From positions 310,001-374,000 of the forward strand of contig NZ_JAEVHF010000001.1 of NCBI RefSeq assembly GCF_018263925.1: a stretch of 64,000 nucleotides of DNA. The letters are read 5' to 3'. This DNA is from Kistimonas asteriae. Its GTDB lineage: Bacteria; Pseudomonadota; Gammaproteobacteria; Pseudomonadales; Endozoicomonadaceae. Numbering within the stretch: the first letter of the stretch is position 1; every line of letters starts with the position of its first letter. This document shows positions 46,122-56,423 of this stretch, one piece after another. The position numbers and the translations under genes are program-made. A model generated the notes under the pieces. The model did no database searches. It was not told the origin of the DNA and saw only the letters and a list, made by a program, of their open reading frames with translations.

Positions 46122-47084
46122 ATGACTAGCTTTTTTAACCTGCGTCCATTCTCCGCGCTTTTATTACCCATTATCGGAGCATTGCCTGGCCTCACGCACG
46201 CCTGCACGACCTTTGCCTCTACCGGTAATGCCAATGCCGATGGCGGACTGTTGATTGCCAAAAACCGCGATTCGCTGGCGGCTTACCAGTCAGTGGAGGT
46301 CAGGCAATCTACTACAGGGAACCGCTACATCGGCCTGTTTTATCATTCACACAAACGAAAACCGTATCCCTACATTGCTGCCGGTGTTAACCAACATGGT
46401 CTGGCAGTTGTTCAGAATGAATCCGCCTCAATCAATAATGCCAGCCATTTCAATGATGACGACCAATCCGCTGCCATTTACACCATTCTTGAAAACTACC
46501 GATCAGTCGCAGAGGTGAGAAAAGCCAAACAAACACTATTTGCTGATGGCCTGGCGAATTTTCTGATTATTGGCGATAAACATGAAGCCATCCTTGTCGA
46601 GGTTGGGCCTGACAAAGGTTCCTACCAGACCCTTAGCGCCAAACAGAATGGAAACAAGCTATACCATACCAACCATTATGTGCTGAAAGGCATGGAACAC
46701 TTTAACAAGGTCTTCTATCCCGATTCACAGCACCGTTTTACCTCGATTAAATCGCAAATGAATGAAGCACCCAGCCAGTTAACCATGGCGGGCAGTTACT
46801 ACAACTGGGTGAACAGCGCTAAAAATGGACCAAACGACAGTATTCTAAGAAATGTCACCCTGGCAAGTTGGGTCACCCGTATCACTGACAATGGGGCATC
46901 AGAACTCTGGGTCAGAGTGGCCTCACCGAATCATAAATATCAACACTATCAGCTCACGCTGGATCAGGCTTTCTGGAACAATCCCCCATCAGAGATCGGC
47001 CCTGTGCCTTTATCTGCTGAAGGTATTGTCAGTTATCCGGTTGGCAGTGAAGATCAGTATGAGTACCAAGGCGGAGAACTCTAA
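46122..47084 (+). CDS. Secreted Ntn-type cysteine hydrolase (C45/C59-like)
   Basis: Signal peptide MTSFFNLRPFSALLLPIIGA, cleaved after LTHA, which would expose Cys28 (CTTFASTG) as the N-terminal nucleophile. That is the defining feature of Ntn hydrolases related to acyl-CoA:6-APA acyltransferase and choloylglycine hydrolase, which split linear amides or transfer acyl groups. Further family-like parts are GGLLIAKNRDS (Asp/Arg near the active site), GVNQHGLAVVQNE and HTNHYVL. Substrate unknown. 320 residues from ATG 46122; a TTG at 46101 is also in frame. Confidence 0.8.
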   Translation: MTSFFNLRPFSALLLPIIGALPGLTHACTTFASTGNANADGGLLIAKNRDSLAAYQSVEVRQSTTGNRYIGLFYHSHKRKPYPYIAAGVNQHGLAVVQNESASINNASHFNDDDQSAAIYTILENYRSVAEVRKAKQTLFADGLANFLIIGDKHEAILVEVGPDKGSYQTLSAKQNGNKLYHTNHYVLKGMEHFNKVFYPDSQHRFTSIKSQMNEAPSQLTMAGSYYNWVNSAKNGPNDSILRNVTLASWVTRITDNGASELWVRVASPNHKYQHYQLTLDQAFWNNPPSEIGPVPLSAEGIVSYPVGSEDQYEYQGGEL

Positions 47085-47116
47085 ATAACGCTTTGATGGC
47101 TATTATTTGGGGCTAA

Positions 47117-47144
47117 CAGCGCCCTGCTTATTACATGGGCGCTG
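47117..47144. terminator. Hairpin between the Ntn-hydrolase and EamA genes
   Basis: CAGCGCCC (47117-47124) and GGGCGCTG (47137-47144): 8-bp stem, 12-nt loop, between two converging genes. No T-run, so a tentative terminator. Confidence 0.5.
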
Positions 47145-47184
47145 AGGATTAACCTTCAACACAGGTCAATGCTTTACGTGGCTG

Positions 47185-48072
47185 TTAGCCTAACGCTACC
47201 AACAACAATCCACATAATACTACGGCGCTGCCCAGCCATTTCCCTGGCCAAAACGCCTCTTTAAACCAGAACAAGCCAATCAGTACGCCAATCGGTATCG
47301 ACACCTGCCGGAAAGCCGCCACATAACTGACATTGCTGACATAACCCATGCTAATCAGAATCAACACATATGTCGCACACATCATGCCGCCTGTTACGAC
47401 AGCAGTCCTGTTTTTCGCCATGGAGAGCGCCTGCCGGTCATGCCTTAGCAGAGCTGACATGAATCGATACCATACACCGGTCGTTAATGCCTGAAGGCAC
47501 ATGTAGGCAATGGCTGCCAGCACAGCGTTGAGTTCCATCCGGAGAAACTGCATGCCTTTGGCATCAATCAGTGTGTAGCCGGCGGTCGCAAAAGCAGCCA
47601 GTAACGCAAAGGCGATACCTGGTCCGGCGTAGTCACGCCAATGCCATTGTGACACTCGCTTAACCGGTAGCAGTAAACAGCCTCCAACAACCAGCACAGT
47701 GCCCACAATCGCCTGACCACTGATCTGATCTCCTTGCCCAAGCATTAAAGTGGCAATAGTCACCACAATCACAGGGGCCGAACGGGCAATCGGATACAGC
47801 ATGGATAAATCACCCAAACGATAGGCCTGTGCCAGTGATGTCAAATAGACATACTGGCACAGGCCACTACCAGCCAGTAACAACCAGAATACTGGATCAA
47901 TGCGAAACCAGGCAGAGCCGACCATCAGCGCGGCCGGCGAAAACAACAGGGCAGCGGCAAAGTTTGCCCGCTCAAAAAACAGGGGATCACTGCCCCCCTG
48001 CTTTCCCAGTGCATTCCAGAGTGCATGCATCACGGCAGACAACAACACCAGAGTGACAGCAATACTGCTCAT
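47185..48072 (-). CDS. EamA/DMT-family transporter in the phn cluster
   Basis: Ten-helix DMT permease of 295 residues in two EamA repeats (VLLSAVMHALWNALGKQG at the start, AFRQVSIPIGVLIGLFWFKE near the end). It starts 17 bp after phnX, in the order phnW-phnX-permease, so it is probably in the same transcript. Context suggests it imports 2-aminoethylphosphonate or exports a product; DMT proteins are not among the classical phosphonate importers, so this is inference. Confidence 0.85.
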   Translation of the reverse strand: MSSIAVTLVLLSAVMHALWNALGKQGGSDPLFFERANFAAALLFSPAALMVGSAWFRIDPVFWLLLAGSGLCQYVYLTSLAQAYRLGDLSMLYPIARSAPVIVVTIATLMLGQGDQISGQAIVGTVLVVGGCLLLPVKRVSQWHWRDYAGPGIAFALLAAFATAGYTLIDAKGMQFLRMELNAVLAAIAYMCLQALTTGVWYRFMSALLRHDRQALSMAKNRTAVVTGGMMCATYVLILISMGYVSNVSYVAAFRQVSIPIGVLIGLFWFKEAFWPGKWLGSAVVLCGLLLVALG

Positions 48073-48089
48073 AGCCGCGGCATTCCCAT

Positions 48090-48920
48090 TCAGGGTGTTT
48101 CGCCGCGGGACAGACGCAATTCGATATCATCTAGGCAGGACACCAGATCCGCGATCGTATCAATCACATAATGCGCCCCAGCCCGTTGAAGCCCTGCACT
48201 CGCCCTGAGTCTGACAGCCTGCTGTTCTGCAGCAGACAGGGATTGCCATTCAGCAAGCGATAAACCCGCTTCATTACCACTGATCGCCACACCGACGGTC
48301 CACAGGCCGGCATTCAGGCCTTCTTCAATGCCTACTGGCGTATCATCAACCTTGACGCAGGCCGACACATTATTGATACCCAGTTCAACCATGTTTCTCA
48401 GACACATGTCGGGGGCGGGACGACCACGGGGCACTTCGGTCGCGCAAACATTGCTGTCTGGCCGGTAACCACAATCAGCAGCAGCATCCAGCAAACCGGC
48501 CATCATTTCGCTGCTGTAGCCCGTATTGGCGCCAATGAGATAGCCACGTTCACGTAGTGCCCCCATCACGGTGGTCAGGTGGGGGACAGGGTCTGCATAC
48601 TGGGCGATAGCTTCAATCTGCAGCGGTACCAGTGCCTCGTAAAGACGATCAATGTCGTCGTCATCGACGGGGCGACCATGGACGGACTGCCACAGCCCTG
48701 CGACCCGGGGCATATGAGCAATTTGCCGTATATGCTCACGCTTCTCAGTGCCCATGGGTATCCGGGCTTCCGCCTGGGTGATGGGCACCTGCTGCCTGGC
48801 GAACAGCTGCCGGAAAGCCGCAATGGGTGCCATACAGCCAAAATCAACGGTCGTCCCCGCCCAGTCGAATATCACCGCCTGTATCGGCCCGGTGTAACGC
48901 CGCTGCCAGATGTAGTTCAT
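48090..48920 (-). CDS. phnX: Phosphonoacetaldehyde hydrolase (phosphonatase)
   Basis: HAD-superfamily enzyme that splits phosphonoacetaldehyde to acetaldehyde and phosphate. The nucleophile motif is FDWAGTTVDFG; the Schiff-base lysine lies in PMGTEKREHI; cap and core motifs GANTGYSSEMM and KVDDTPVGIEEGLNAG match PhnX. 276 residues. AGGGGA lies 8 nt before ATG 48920. Acts after PhnW, whose gene lies 48 bp upstream. Confidence 0.94.
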   Translation of the reverse strand: MNYIWQRRYTGPIQAVIFDWAGTTVDFGCMAPIAAFRQLFARQQVPITQAEARIPMGTEKREHIRQIAHMPRVAGLWQSVHGRPVDDDDIDRLYEALVPLQIEAIAQYADPVPHLTTVMGALRERGYLIGANTGYSSEMMAGLLDAAADCGYRPDSNVCATEVPRGRPAPDMCLRNMVELGINNVSACVKVDDTPVGIEEGLNAGLWTVGVAISGNEAGLSLAEWQSLSAAEQQAVRLRASAGLQRAGAHYVIDTIADLVSCLDDIELRLSRGETP

Positions 48921-48968
48921 CGTCGATTTCCCCTGCTTTTTATTCTGTCGTTTATTAGTTGATGCCGG

Positions 48969-50075
48969 CTATTGCCAGTAGATGGATTCCCTGACGGCAG
49001 TCAGAAGTCGCTGATAATCATCCGGGAAAACATGACCAATGGTGCCAATCCTGAAGCAATCCGCTTCAGAGACTTTCCCCGGATAAATCACAAACCCCTT
49101 GCCTTTCAAGCGTTCATAAAACTCAACAAACTGGAAATCAGGATGATCAGGGGTATAAAACGAAGTAATGACAGGAGAACGGGATTCAGCCGGTAACAAA
49201 GGTCTGAAATCCAGTTCTTCCATGCCACTGATGAGAATCCGGTGATTCTCGGCGTAGCGGCGGTTGCGAGCGGCAATGCCACCTTCCTCATCCAGCTCAT
49301 CCAGCGCCTGGCGGAAAGCACGTACGACATGGGTCGGTGATGTGAAGCGCCATTTGCCATAGTTCAGGGTCATGCAGCGCCACTGGTCATAGAGATCCAG
49401 GCTAAGCGAACGGGCGTTGCCTTCCAGTCGATGCAGGGTTGCTGTGCGAGCCACGACCAGCCCAAACCCCGGTACCCCCTGGATACACTTGTTGGCGGAG
49501 CTGATCAGGAAATCAATGCCCAGTTCGTCAATATCCATGGGAATGCCGCCAAAACTGCTCATGGCATCCACAATCCAGCAACGTCCAGCCTCTGTGACCA
49601 CTCGGCTAACAGCTTCCAGCGGATTTAACCGCCCCGTGGTGGTTTCACAATGCACCATGGCTACATGGGTAATGGCCGGGTCATCAGCCAGAGTCTGTTC
49701 CACGACGGAAGGATCCACTTCCCCCTGCTCACCAAAATCCAGTAACTGATGATCAATCCCAAGGTATTCAGCAATCATCGCAATGCGCTGGCCATAGACC
49801 CCGTTTGCAATCACCAGCAGCCGCCCATCTGAGGGCAGCGCCGTACCAATCACAGATTCAACGGTCGCCGTTCCACTGCCCTGCATCAGCACAGAGGTAT
49901 AACCCGGCGCTTTCGTTGCCAGGCGCACCAGCCTTGCACGGATTTCCTGAACGATCGCGTTATAGTCATCATCCCAGGTACACCAGTCGCGTAACATGGT
50001 TTCCTTGACAGAAGGCGACGTGGTGATCGGCCCCGGGGTAAGAAGCAGGTAAGGTACATCCGGATTCTCGGACAT
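48969..50075 (-). CDS. phnW: 2-aminoethylphosphonate--pyruvate transaminase
   Basis: PLP-dependent aminotransferase making phosphonoacetaldehyde and alanine from 2-aminoethylphosphonate and pyruvate. Starts [20 protein letters not shown], has the [16 protein letters not shown] loop, the PLP aspartate in [12 protein letters not shown] and the PLP lysine in [15 protein letters not shown] 50075 has AAGGA 6 nt upstream (an ATG 6 bp earlier is less well placed); 368 residues. First gene of phnW-phnX-permease; the C-P lyase genes are absent here, so this is the phosphonatase route. Confidence 0.95.
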   Translation of the reverse strand: MSENPDVPYLLLTPGPITTSPSVKETMLRDWCTWDDDYNAIVQEIRARLVRLATKAPGYTSVLMQGSGTATVESVIGTALPSDGRLLVIANGVYGQRIAMIAEYLGIDHQLLDFGEQGEVDPSVVEQTLADDPAITHVAMVHCETTTGRLNPLEAVSRVVTEAGRCWIVDAMSSFGGIPMDIDELGIDFLISSANKCIQGVPGFGLVVARTATLHRLEGNARSLSLDLYDQWRCMTLNYGKWRFTSPTHVVRAFRQALDELDEEGGIAARNRRYAENHRILISGMEELDFRPLLPAESRSPVITSFYTPDHPDFQFVEFYERLKGKGFVIYPGKVSEADCFRIGTIGHVFPDDYQRLLTAVRESIYWQ

Positions 50076-50289
50076 AGGCATTCCTTATTAATGCGGCAGA
50101 CAACCGGACAGCGATAATTGCACTGTCCGACTCATTGCCTACAAGCCTATTCCGGGAGTGTGACAATTCTGTGATGCCGAAAAACAAGCCATGCCTATTT
50201 CTGGATACCAGAAAGAGTGTATGAATCAGCAACTGGCACGTGCCGTCATTACCCTTCCATCAACCCTGAGCCTGTCTTTCCTCTCGCCA

Positions 50290-51303
50290 TCAGATCGTAT
50301 TGAGCCAAGGTTCCAGCCAGTCATTCATTTTCTGGATAGCCAGCTTCGCCTCAGGCCAATCCCAGTGAATCTGGAAAACATGGGGCATGCCTTCATACAG
50401 GTCGAGTTTTACCGTATGCCCTGGCTGATCCATTGCCTGGTATAAGCGGACGGCATTGCTGAGGAATGTTTCCCGGGTTCCCCCCTGAATCAGCACCGGC
50501 GGAAACGGCTTCTGGTAATCGCCATAAACGGGAGAAACGTAGGGATGCTTCTGCTCCAATTCCGGTGCATAGGCGTCTGCGGATGATTTCAGGTGCAACT
50601 GATAGTGATAAGCGGGTTCTGAGTCCTTCAGCGTAATATAGGTGTCGCCTGTCTCGGTGATGTCTGACCAGGGCGACCAGAGAACCAGTGCGGCAGGCAA
50701 GGGCTCACCCTGGTCTCGAAGCTTCAACACGGCACTGGCTATCAGGCTGCCTCCAGCCGACTCCCCGTAAGCGGCGATATCCTTCCACTGATAGCCTTGT
50801 TCAATCAGCCCCTTGAAGACGTCGATCACTTCATCGGTTATCGTCTGGTAATTGCCTTTAGGCGCTGTCGTATAATCAACGGAAATGACTTTAAGCCCCG
50901 TTTCATTGGCTGCAGGAATACAGCGCAGCAACGTCGACTGGGCATTGTAACGGGTATAACCACCACCATGGGCGTAAACAAGCACCTTGCCGTTATCTTT
51001 CCAGCCCTTTGGAAGCACTTCTATCACGGGTACCGAGTGAATGACTTTCTCTGTAATGGTTGGCTCAAAACGTTTAATGATGGCCTGATTGCCGGGCCGT
51101 AACTTTTCATCCAGCGCCTGATTAACGGCAGCCCAGCCCTGTATATCATCAGTGTTCGGATTGGGTTTCACCGTCAATGGATCAGGTATGGCCTGCATAT
51201 GGGTTTTTGCTTGATCCGAAATGGTCTCCGGAAAGGATGATTCATACGCAAAAACCAATGTCGGCATAAGAGCCAAAACAGCACCCTTCCACATGTTGAT
51301 CAT
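50290..51303 (-). CDS. Secreted alpha/beta-hydrolase (HSL-type esterase)
   Basis: Exported esterase of the hormone-sensitive lipase group. A signal peptide MINMWKGAVLALMPTLVFA is followed by a linker of about 80 residues, then the oxyanion motif HGGGYTR, the nucleophile in YGESAGGS, an acidic residue and the His in GMPHVFQ near the C-terminus. 337 residues. GAGG lies 8 nt before ATG 51303. Divergent from the large cytochrome gene and upstream of phnW on the same strand, but 214 bp away and probably independent. Confidence 0.86.
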   Translation of the reverse strand: MINMWKGAVLALMPTLVFAYESSFPETISDQAKTHMQAIPDPLTVKPNPNTDDIQGWAAVNQALDEKLRPGNQAIIKRFEPTITEKVIHSVPVIEVLPKGWKDNGKVLVYAHGGGYTRYNAQSTLLRCIPAANETGLKVISVDYTTAPKGNYQTITDEVIDVFKGLIEQGYQWKDIAAYGESAGGSLIASAVLKLRDQGEPLPAALVLWSPWSDITETGDTYITLKDSEPAYHYQLHLKSSADAYAPELEQKHPYVSPVYGDYQKPFPPVLIQGGTRETFLSNAVRLYQAMDQPGHTVKLDLYEGMPHVFQIHWDWPEAKLAIQKMNDWLEPWLNTI

Positions 51304-51507
51304 ACAGTCAGCCTCGTCATAGTTTTGTTAGAGCGACAGAAGCATGAAGGTTTAGTGGGGATAACCGGATTTTTCAATGTGATGACATACCGTCTTTTGG
51401 CTGCAATGTCATACCCACTCACAAAATAGAACCATGGTGTCAATAAAGAAAAGTATTGGTACTATTACCCCTGTAATAACAAAAATAACAACACACTGGA
51501 GTCCATC

Positions 51508-54500
51508 ATGCGCAGGCATGTTCTATTCGCCTGGCTGGTCAGCGTCCTGCTGCCTGGTCTGGCCTGGGGCAGCGGCCCGGGTCTCGGCAACCTTTCATAT
51601 AATGCATCGGAGCTGTTCAAACCCGTTTCATGGATCAACCGGGATAACGGCGTTCCTTCCACCTACCCGTTTCGAAAAGCCTTCGGCACCAATGTCGGCA
51701 TCATGCATAACGGGTATTTCCTGACGCTGTTTGCCCCGGATAGCGGCTGGGGCCCCGGCGGTTTTCTGCTCTATGATGTCTCCGACCCCCGCAATATCAA
51801 ACTGGCCAAACGCATTTATGAGCCTAACGGGCGCACCAGTGAATTTCGTGAAGCCCATGCTATCGGTGCGACCAACCTGAATGGGCGCCGGTATATCACC
51901 ATCCAGACCACCACAGGCATTGAGTTCTGGGACTTCACCGATATCAACAACATCCAGCAGGTCTCTAAACTGTCATTGCCGGGTGTGAATGCCGGAGACT
52001 ATACCAGTGTCGCATGGCAGCTCTGGTGGCAAGCCCCCTATGTGTACGTGGCGGTCGCCAACCAGGGCATCTACATTGTGGATGCCACAGACCCCACCAA
52101 CCCTCGCATTGCTGACCGTGGCGGTAACCGGCCAAATCCAGTGCCACCAGCAGAACTGGGCGGTTTCAGGGTAGGACCGATTTTCACCATGGGTAATCAG
52201 CTGGTGATCAGCTCCATGGATCAGCAGGATGGTTTCGCCAGCCTGGATATCAGTGACCCACTGAACCCGCTGCTGCTGGACAAAACCCCGGACCTGCCAC
52301 AAACCTACTACGCCACCTGTTTTGATGGTGAGAAAGTGGTTGCGTCCGTACGGGGCAGTGGCGCCCGCATGGTGACGTATAACCTGGATGACCCGGCCCG
52401 TTTCGTGCTGGAGAACAATACGCTGGTTATAAATGAACAGCTTTACTGCAGCATGCAGGATGATTACGTCTTCCAGGGTACCGAAGAGAGCGTTCACAAG
52501 GTCGATATCAGCAATACCGGCGCCTACCGTGATGTGGGTAAAGGTAGCCTGAATGTCAGCAATGCCGATCATGGCCAGGTCTTCCCTTTTGGTAACCTGG
52601 TGTTTATCGGTAATGACCATGGCACCGGCAATGCCTTTATGGTGCATGACCTTGATCCGGATACCACGCCACCAGCTGTTCGACAGGTGTCGCCGAGAAA
52701 CCAGGCGACCAATCAGGCGACCACGTCCCGAATTGGCATTGGCTTCTCCGACAGTATTGATCTGGAAAGCGTCAACAATAACACCTTTATTGTCCAAACA
52801 ATGGATGGCACGCCGGTTAGCGGACGCTACAGCGCCCAACTTGGTATTGTGAACTTTTCACCAGAACAGACACTGGCACCCAATACCACGTATGAAGTCA
52901 TTATTCCTGTGGACGGTATTCATGACTATGCCGGTAATGCGGTTGACCAAGCCTTCCGGTCAACCTTTACCACGGGAGAGGAGAATGATCGGGGACTTGT
53001 CTACCACTGGACCTTCGATGGCCACCTGAATGATGTCTGGAGCGGTAATACCGGCACACTTTCAGGTACCGTCAATTATGAAGACGGCGGTATCCGCCTG
53101 TCTGGCCAGCAGTCCATTCGAACGGATGTCGCGTTATCCAATGTGCTGGGCGGAACCGGCACTGTCAGCCTCTATCTGAAAACCAGTCAGAACGGTAACA
53201 ATAACCCCTGGCAGGCGCCCGGCCTGATGGGTCGTGATCAGAATGGCGGTACCGGCGATGTCTTCTGGGGATGGATTGACGGTAACGGTCGTTTGCGGGT
53301 CTCTGCTGGCAATGATGCCGGTGTTGCTACAGCTTCCGCCATCAACGACGGACAATGGCACCATGTCGTCATGACCCGTGATGCCGGCAATGGCTCCGTC
53401 AAGATTTATGTTGATGGCGAACTGAGCGGCCAGGGATCAGCACGCAGTGGTATTTTCGGCGGAGGCTACAACTTCGACACCATCGGCCAGATCAGCGGCA
53501 ACTCCGCCAAACTGGCTGGCAGTCTGGATGATCTCAAGGTTTATAACCGGGTGTTAAATGCTGATGAAGTCCGCGCACTGGCTGATCGTATGGTGGTCAG
53601 TCTGGATAAATCCATTGCCAGCAGTGCAGTAGAAACCGGTGACGCAACCGTTATCGCTGCAACAGGCCGAGGCAGTAACCTGCAATATCGCTGGGACCTG
53701 GGCGACGGTACGATTATTGATGCCGGTAACAACGCCTCGGTATCTCATACCTGGACGACACCCGGCCATTACCAGGTCATTCTGACCGTGACGGATGACA
53801 ACAGCAGTTATTCGACATCTTTCGTCAAGACCGTCACCCGTCCTCTGACACCGGTTCAGCCGGTCAACAGTGGCCCTATCACCCGGGATGGAAACAAGAT
53901 CTATAACATCAACCCGGACAATGGCACCGTAACCGCCATTGACGCCTTCTCCTACGGTAAGGCCTGGGAAGTCCGGGTGGGCGAGCACCCGAGAAGCATC
54001 GCGGCTTTACCCGATGGACGACTGTGGGTCACGGTTGAAGGTGAAGATCGTCTGGTTGCACTGGACAGCAGCGGTCGCATTGTTGAGAACATCTATCTCC
54101 CCTATGGCAGTCGGCCTTATGCCGTTGCCGGCAGCCCGGACGGCAGCAGCCTCTATGTCACGTTGCAGGGAACCAATGAGCTGGTTCGGTATGATACGGC
54201 CAGCGGAACTGTCTCGGGACGCGTGGCCATCAACCAGGATCCACGGGCAATCGCCATTGCCGGCAACGGGGAGCAGGTCTATGTCACCCGTTTCCGCTCA
54301 GCCATGACCAGCGGCGAGGTGACGGAAGTTTCCGCTTCCTCAATGAGCATCACACGACGTATTCCTCTGACGGTCGATACCACAACCGTCGATGCTGAAG
54401 ACCGTAGCCGGGGAATTCCCAATTACCTGCACAGTGTCGCCATGTCACCGGATGGTTACCGCCTCTGGGTACCGTCCAAGAAAGACAACATTGTTCGTGG

Positions 54501-56409
54501 CAGCTACCGGGATGGCCAGGCCCTGACCCAGGACAGCACGATTCGAACGATAGTGACACGGATTGATCCGATAACGGGTAAAGAGCTGTTTGAGGAGCAA
54601 ATTGATTTCAACGACCGTGACTCGGCGCGCGCCGTGGCCTTTACGGCAATGGGTGACTATGCCTTTGTCGCCCTGCAGGGTTCCAACAGTGTTGAAATCA
54701 TTGATGCCTATAACAGCGCCAGTCGGGGGGCTATCGACAACAGCGGGCTGGCCCCCCAGGGGGTTGTTGTTGGCCCGGATAACAAAACCTTGTTCATCTA
54801 TAACTTCACATCGCGAACCGTCTCGGTGTACGACATTACCGACGTGATTGAGTCCACAGGCTTTGCACCAGTGAAACTGGCGGAAATCAAAACAGTTGGT
54901 AGTGAAAAGCTGACAGCGCAGGTGCTTCAGGGCAAACAGATATTCTATAACGCCCGGGATCAGCGTATGAGTCGTGATGGTTACATCAGCTGTGCCAGCT
55001 GTCACGATGACGGTAGCGAAGATGGCATCGTCTGGGACTTTACCGATCGTGGTGAAGGCCTGAGAAACACGATCTCCCTTCGAGGCCGCATGGGTGATGC
55101 CCACGGCAATGTCCACTGGACCGCGAATTTTGATGAGATCCAGGACTTTGAGAATGACATCCGCAATGCCTTTGGTGGCAGTGGTTTCCTGAGCGATGCC
55201 GAATTTGCCGCAACGGCCGATCCTCTGGGCGCGCAAAAAGCCGGTCGTAACGCCGAACTGGATGCCCTGGCAGCCTATGTTGCCTCCCTGGAAGATTACC
55301 CTCGCAGCGGTCTGCGCAAGGCCAGCGGTGGACTAACTGACGATGCGCAACTTGGCAAAGTGGTGTTTGATAGCCTGAACTGTGCGTCTTGCCACAGTGG
55401 TTCAACCTTCACGGATGGACAGCGCCACGATGTAGGCACCATTCAGCCATCGTCCGGACTGGGCATCGGCCAGCCGCTGGCAGGCGTCGGGTTTGAAACC
55501 CCTACCCTGCTTGGTGTCCATAATACCGCGCCTTACTTCCATAATGGCCAGGCGGAAACACTGCTTGACGTCTTCCGCAGCGGCCATGGCAATACTGCCG
55601 GCCTGACAGATCCGGACTTGCAGTTACTCGTTAGCTACGTCAGCTCTCTGGATGGCAGCGACAAGCAATACCTGCGCATCCACAACGGCGATGGTCATTG
55701 TCTCGTGGCCCGGGGCGCCAGTGAAGACGCCAATATCGAGCACTGGTACTGTGGCAGTTATGATGACCAGTTCTGGTATCAGGACGCCCAGGGACGACTG
55801 CACACTAAACTGAACGAAGATTACTGTGCAACCGGCCAACCCTGGAATAATGGCTGGTTCTACCTGACCCGCTGCAGCGACAGCAGCTACCAGAAGTGGG
55901 AGTTCAATGGCAACCAGCTCCGGCTGAAAGAACACCCCCAATATGTGGCAGATGACTACAAAGGTGGCGTCTGGCAGGTCGGCATGTGGCAGGCCAGCGG
56001 CAGTGCCAACCAGCGCTGGTATGTGGATAACACAAACTTTGTCCAACTGCGCAATGGGGCTTACGGCTGCCTGACAGCTACCGGCACGGCATCCAACAGC
56101 AACGTGGTGGTCAGCACCTGTAGAAATCAGGCCTCACAAAAATGGTGGGAGGATGGCAATGGTCGATTCCACTTGCAGAGCAACCTCAATGTCTGCCTGG
56201 ATTACAAGGGTGAGACATGGAATGGCGGTGGTGTCGTGGTCTGGGAGTGTAATGACCATGAGAACCAGCGTTTCAACAAAGTCGACAATACCCTCAGGAC
56301 CCGCAAGAACACCGGTTATGCCGTCACAGCGGCACAAGCCAGTGATGGCGGTAACGTCGTGGTGTGGAATGCCAATGGTGATGCCAACCAGGCATGGATA
56401 CAGGAGTAA
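51508..56409 (+). CDS. Giant secreted c-type cytochrome with propeller, PKD, LamG-like and ricin lectin domains
   Basis: 1633 residues with a signal peptide (MRRHVLFAWLVSVLLPGLAW, cleavage near 21). Domains in order: LVIVD-type propeller repeats (about 60-385; LYDVSDPRNIKLAKR, IYIVDATDPTNPRIADR); a Big_5-like Ig domain (about 386-490); a LamG/concanavalin-like domain (about 495-690; FDGHLNDVWSG, DGQWHHVVMTRD); a PKD domain (about 700-778; RWDLGDGTI, HYQVILTVTD); a YVTN-type propeller (about 795-1110); a MauG/CcP-like part with two heme sites, CASCH at 1162-1166 and CASCH at 1292-1296; then six QxW motifs in two ricin-type beta-trefoils (about 1385-1633). The lectin domains suggest binding to sugars; the heme part suggests periplasmic or extracellular redox or peroxidase-like chemistry. 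GGAG lies before the start. A strong terminator follows. Confidence 0.85.
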   Translation: MRRHVLFAWLVSVLLPGLAWGSGPGLGNLSYNASELFKPVSWINRDNGVPSTYPFRKAFGTNVGIMHNGYFLTLFAPDSGWGPGGFLLYDVSDPRNIKLAKRIYEPNGRTSEFREAHAIGATNLNGRRYITIQTTTGIEFWDFTDINNIQQVSKLSLPGVNAGDYTSVAWQLWWQAPYVYVAVANQGIYIVDATDPTNPRIADRGGNRPNPVPPAELGGFRVGPIFTMGNQLVISSMDQQDGFASLDISDPLNPLLLDKTPDLPQTYYATCFDGEKVVASVRGSGARMVTYNLDDPARFVLENNTLVINEQLYCSMQDDYVFQGTEESVHKVDISNTGAYRDVGKGSLNVSNADHGQVFPFGNLVFIGNDHGTGNAFMVHDLDPDTTPPAVRQVSPRNQATNQATTSRIGIGFSDSIDLESVNNNTFIVQTMDGTPVSGRYSAQLGIVNFSPEQTLAPNTTYEVIIPVDGIHDYAGNAVDQAFRSTFTTGEENDRGLVYHWTFDGHLNDVWSGNTGTLSGTVNYEDGGIRLSGQQSIRTDVALSNVLGGTGTVSLYLKTSQNGNNNPWQAPGLMGRDQNGGTGDVFWGWIDGNGRLRVSAGNDAGVATASAINDGQWHHVVMTRDAGNGSVKIYVDGELSGQGSARSGIFGGGYNFDTIGQISGNSAKLAGSLDDLKVYNRVLNADEVRALADRMVVSLDKSIASSAVETGDATVIAATGRGSNLQYRWDLGDGTIIDAGNNASVSHTWTTPGHYQVILTVTDDNSSYSTSFVKTVTRPLTPVQPVNSGPITRDGNKIYNINPDNGTVTAIDAFSYGKAWEVRVGEHPRSIAALPDGRLWVTVEGEDRLVALDSSGRIVENIYLPYGSRPYAVAGSPDGSSLYVTLQGTNELVRYDTASGTVSGRVAINQDPRAIAIAGNGEQVYVTRFRSAMTSGEVTEVSASSMSITRRIPLTVDTTTVDAEDRSRGIPNYLHSVAMSPDGYRLWVPSKKDNIVRGSYRDGQALTQDSTIRTIVTRIDPITGKELFEEQIDFNDRDSARAVAFTAMGDYAFVALQGSNSVEIIDAYNSASRGAIDNSGLAPQGVVVGPDNKTLFIYNFTSRTVSVYDITDVIESTGFAPVKLAEIKTVGSEKLTAQVLQGKQIFYNARDQRMSRDGYISCASCHDDGSEDGIVWDFTDRGEGLRNTISLRGRMGDAHGNVHWTANFDEIQDFENDIRNAFGGSGFLSDAEFAATADPLGAQKAGRNAELDALAAYVASLEDYPRSGLRKASGGLTDDAQLGKVVFDSLNCASCHSGSTFTDGQRHDVGTIQPSSGLGIGQPLAGVGFETPTLLGVHNTAPYFHNGQAETLLDVFRSGHGNTAGLTDPDLQLLVSYVSSLDGSDKQYLRIHNGDGHCLVARGASEDANIEHWYCGSYDDQFWYQDAQGRLHTKLNEDYCATGQPWNNGWFYLTRCSDSSYQKWEFNGNQLRLKEHPQYVADDYKGGVWQVGMWQASGSANQRWYVDNTNFVQLRNGAYGCLTATGTASNSNVVVSTCRNQASQKWWEDGNGRFHLQSNLNVCLDYKGETWNGGGVVVWECNDHENQRFNKVDNTLRTRKNTGYAVTAAQASDGGNVVVWNANGDANQAWIQE

Positions 56410-56423
56410 TCTGACATAAACAG

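Noticed and set aside
51973..52839. 288-residue minus-strand frame inside the cytochrome gene
   Set aside because: Antisense of a gene with clear signal peptide and domain structure; no start signal.
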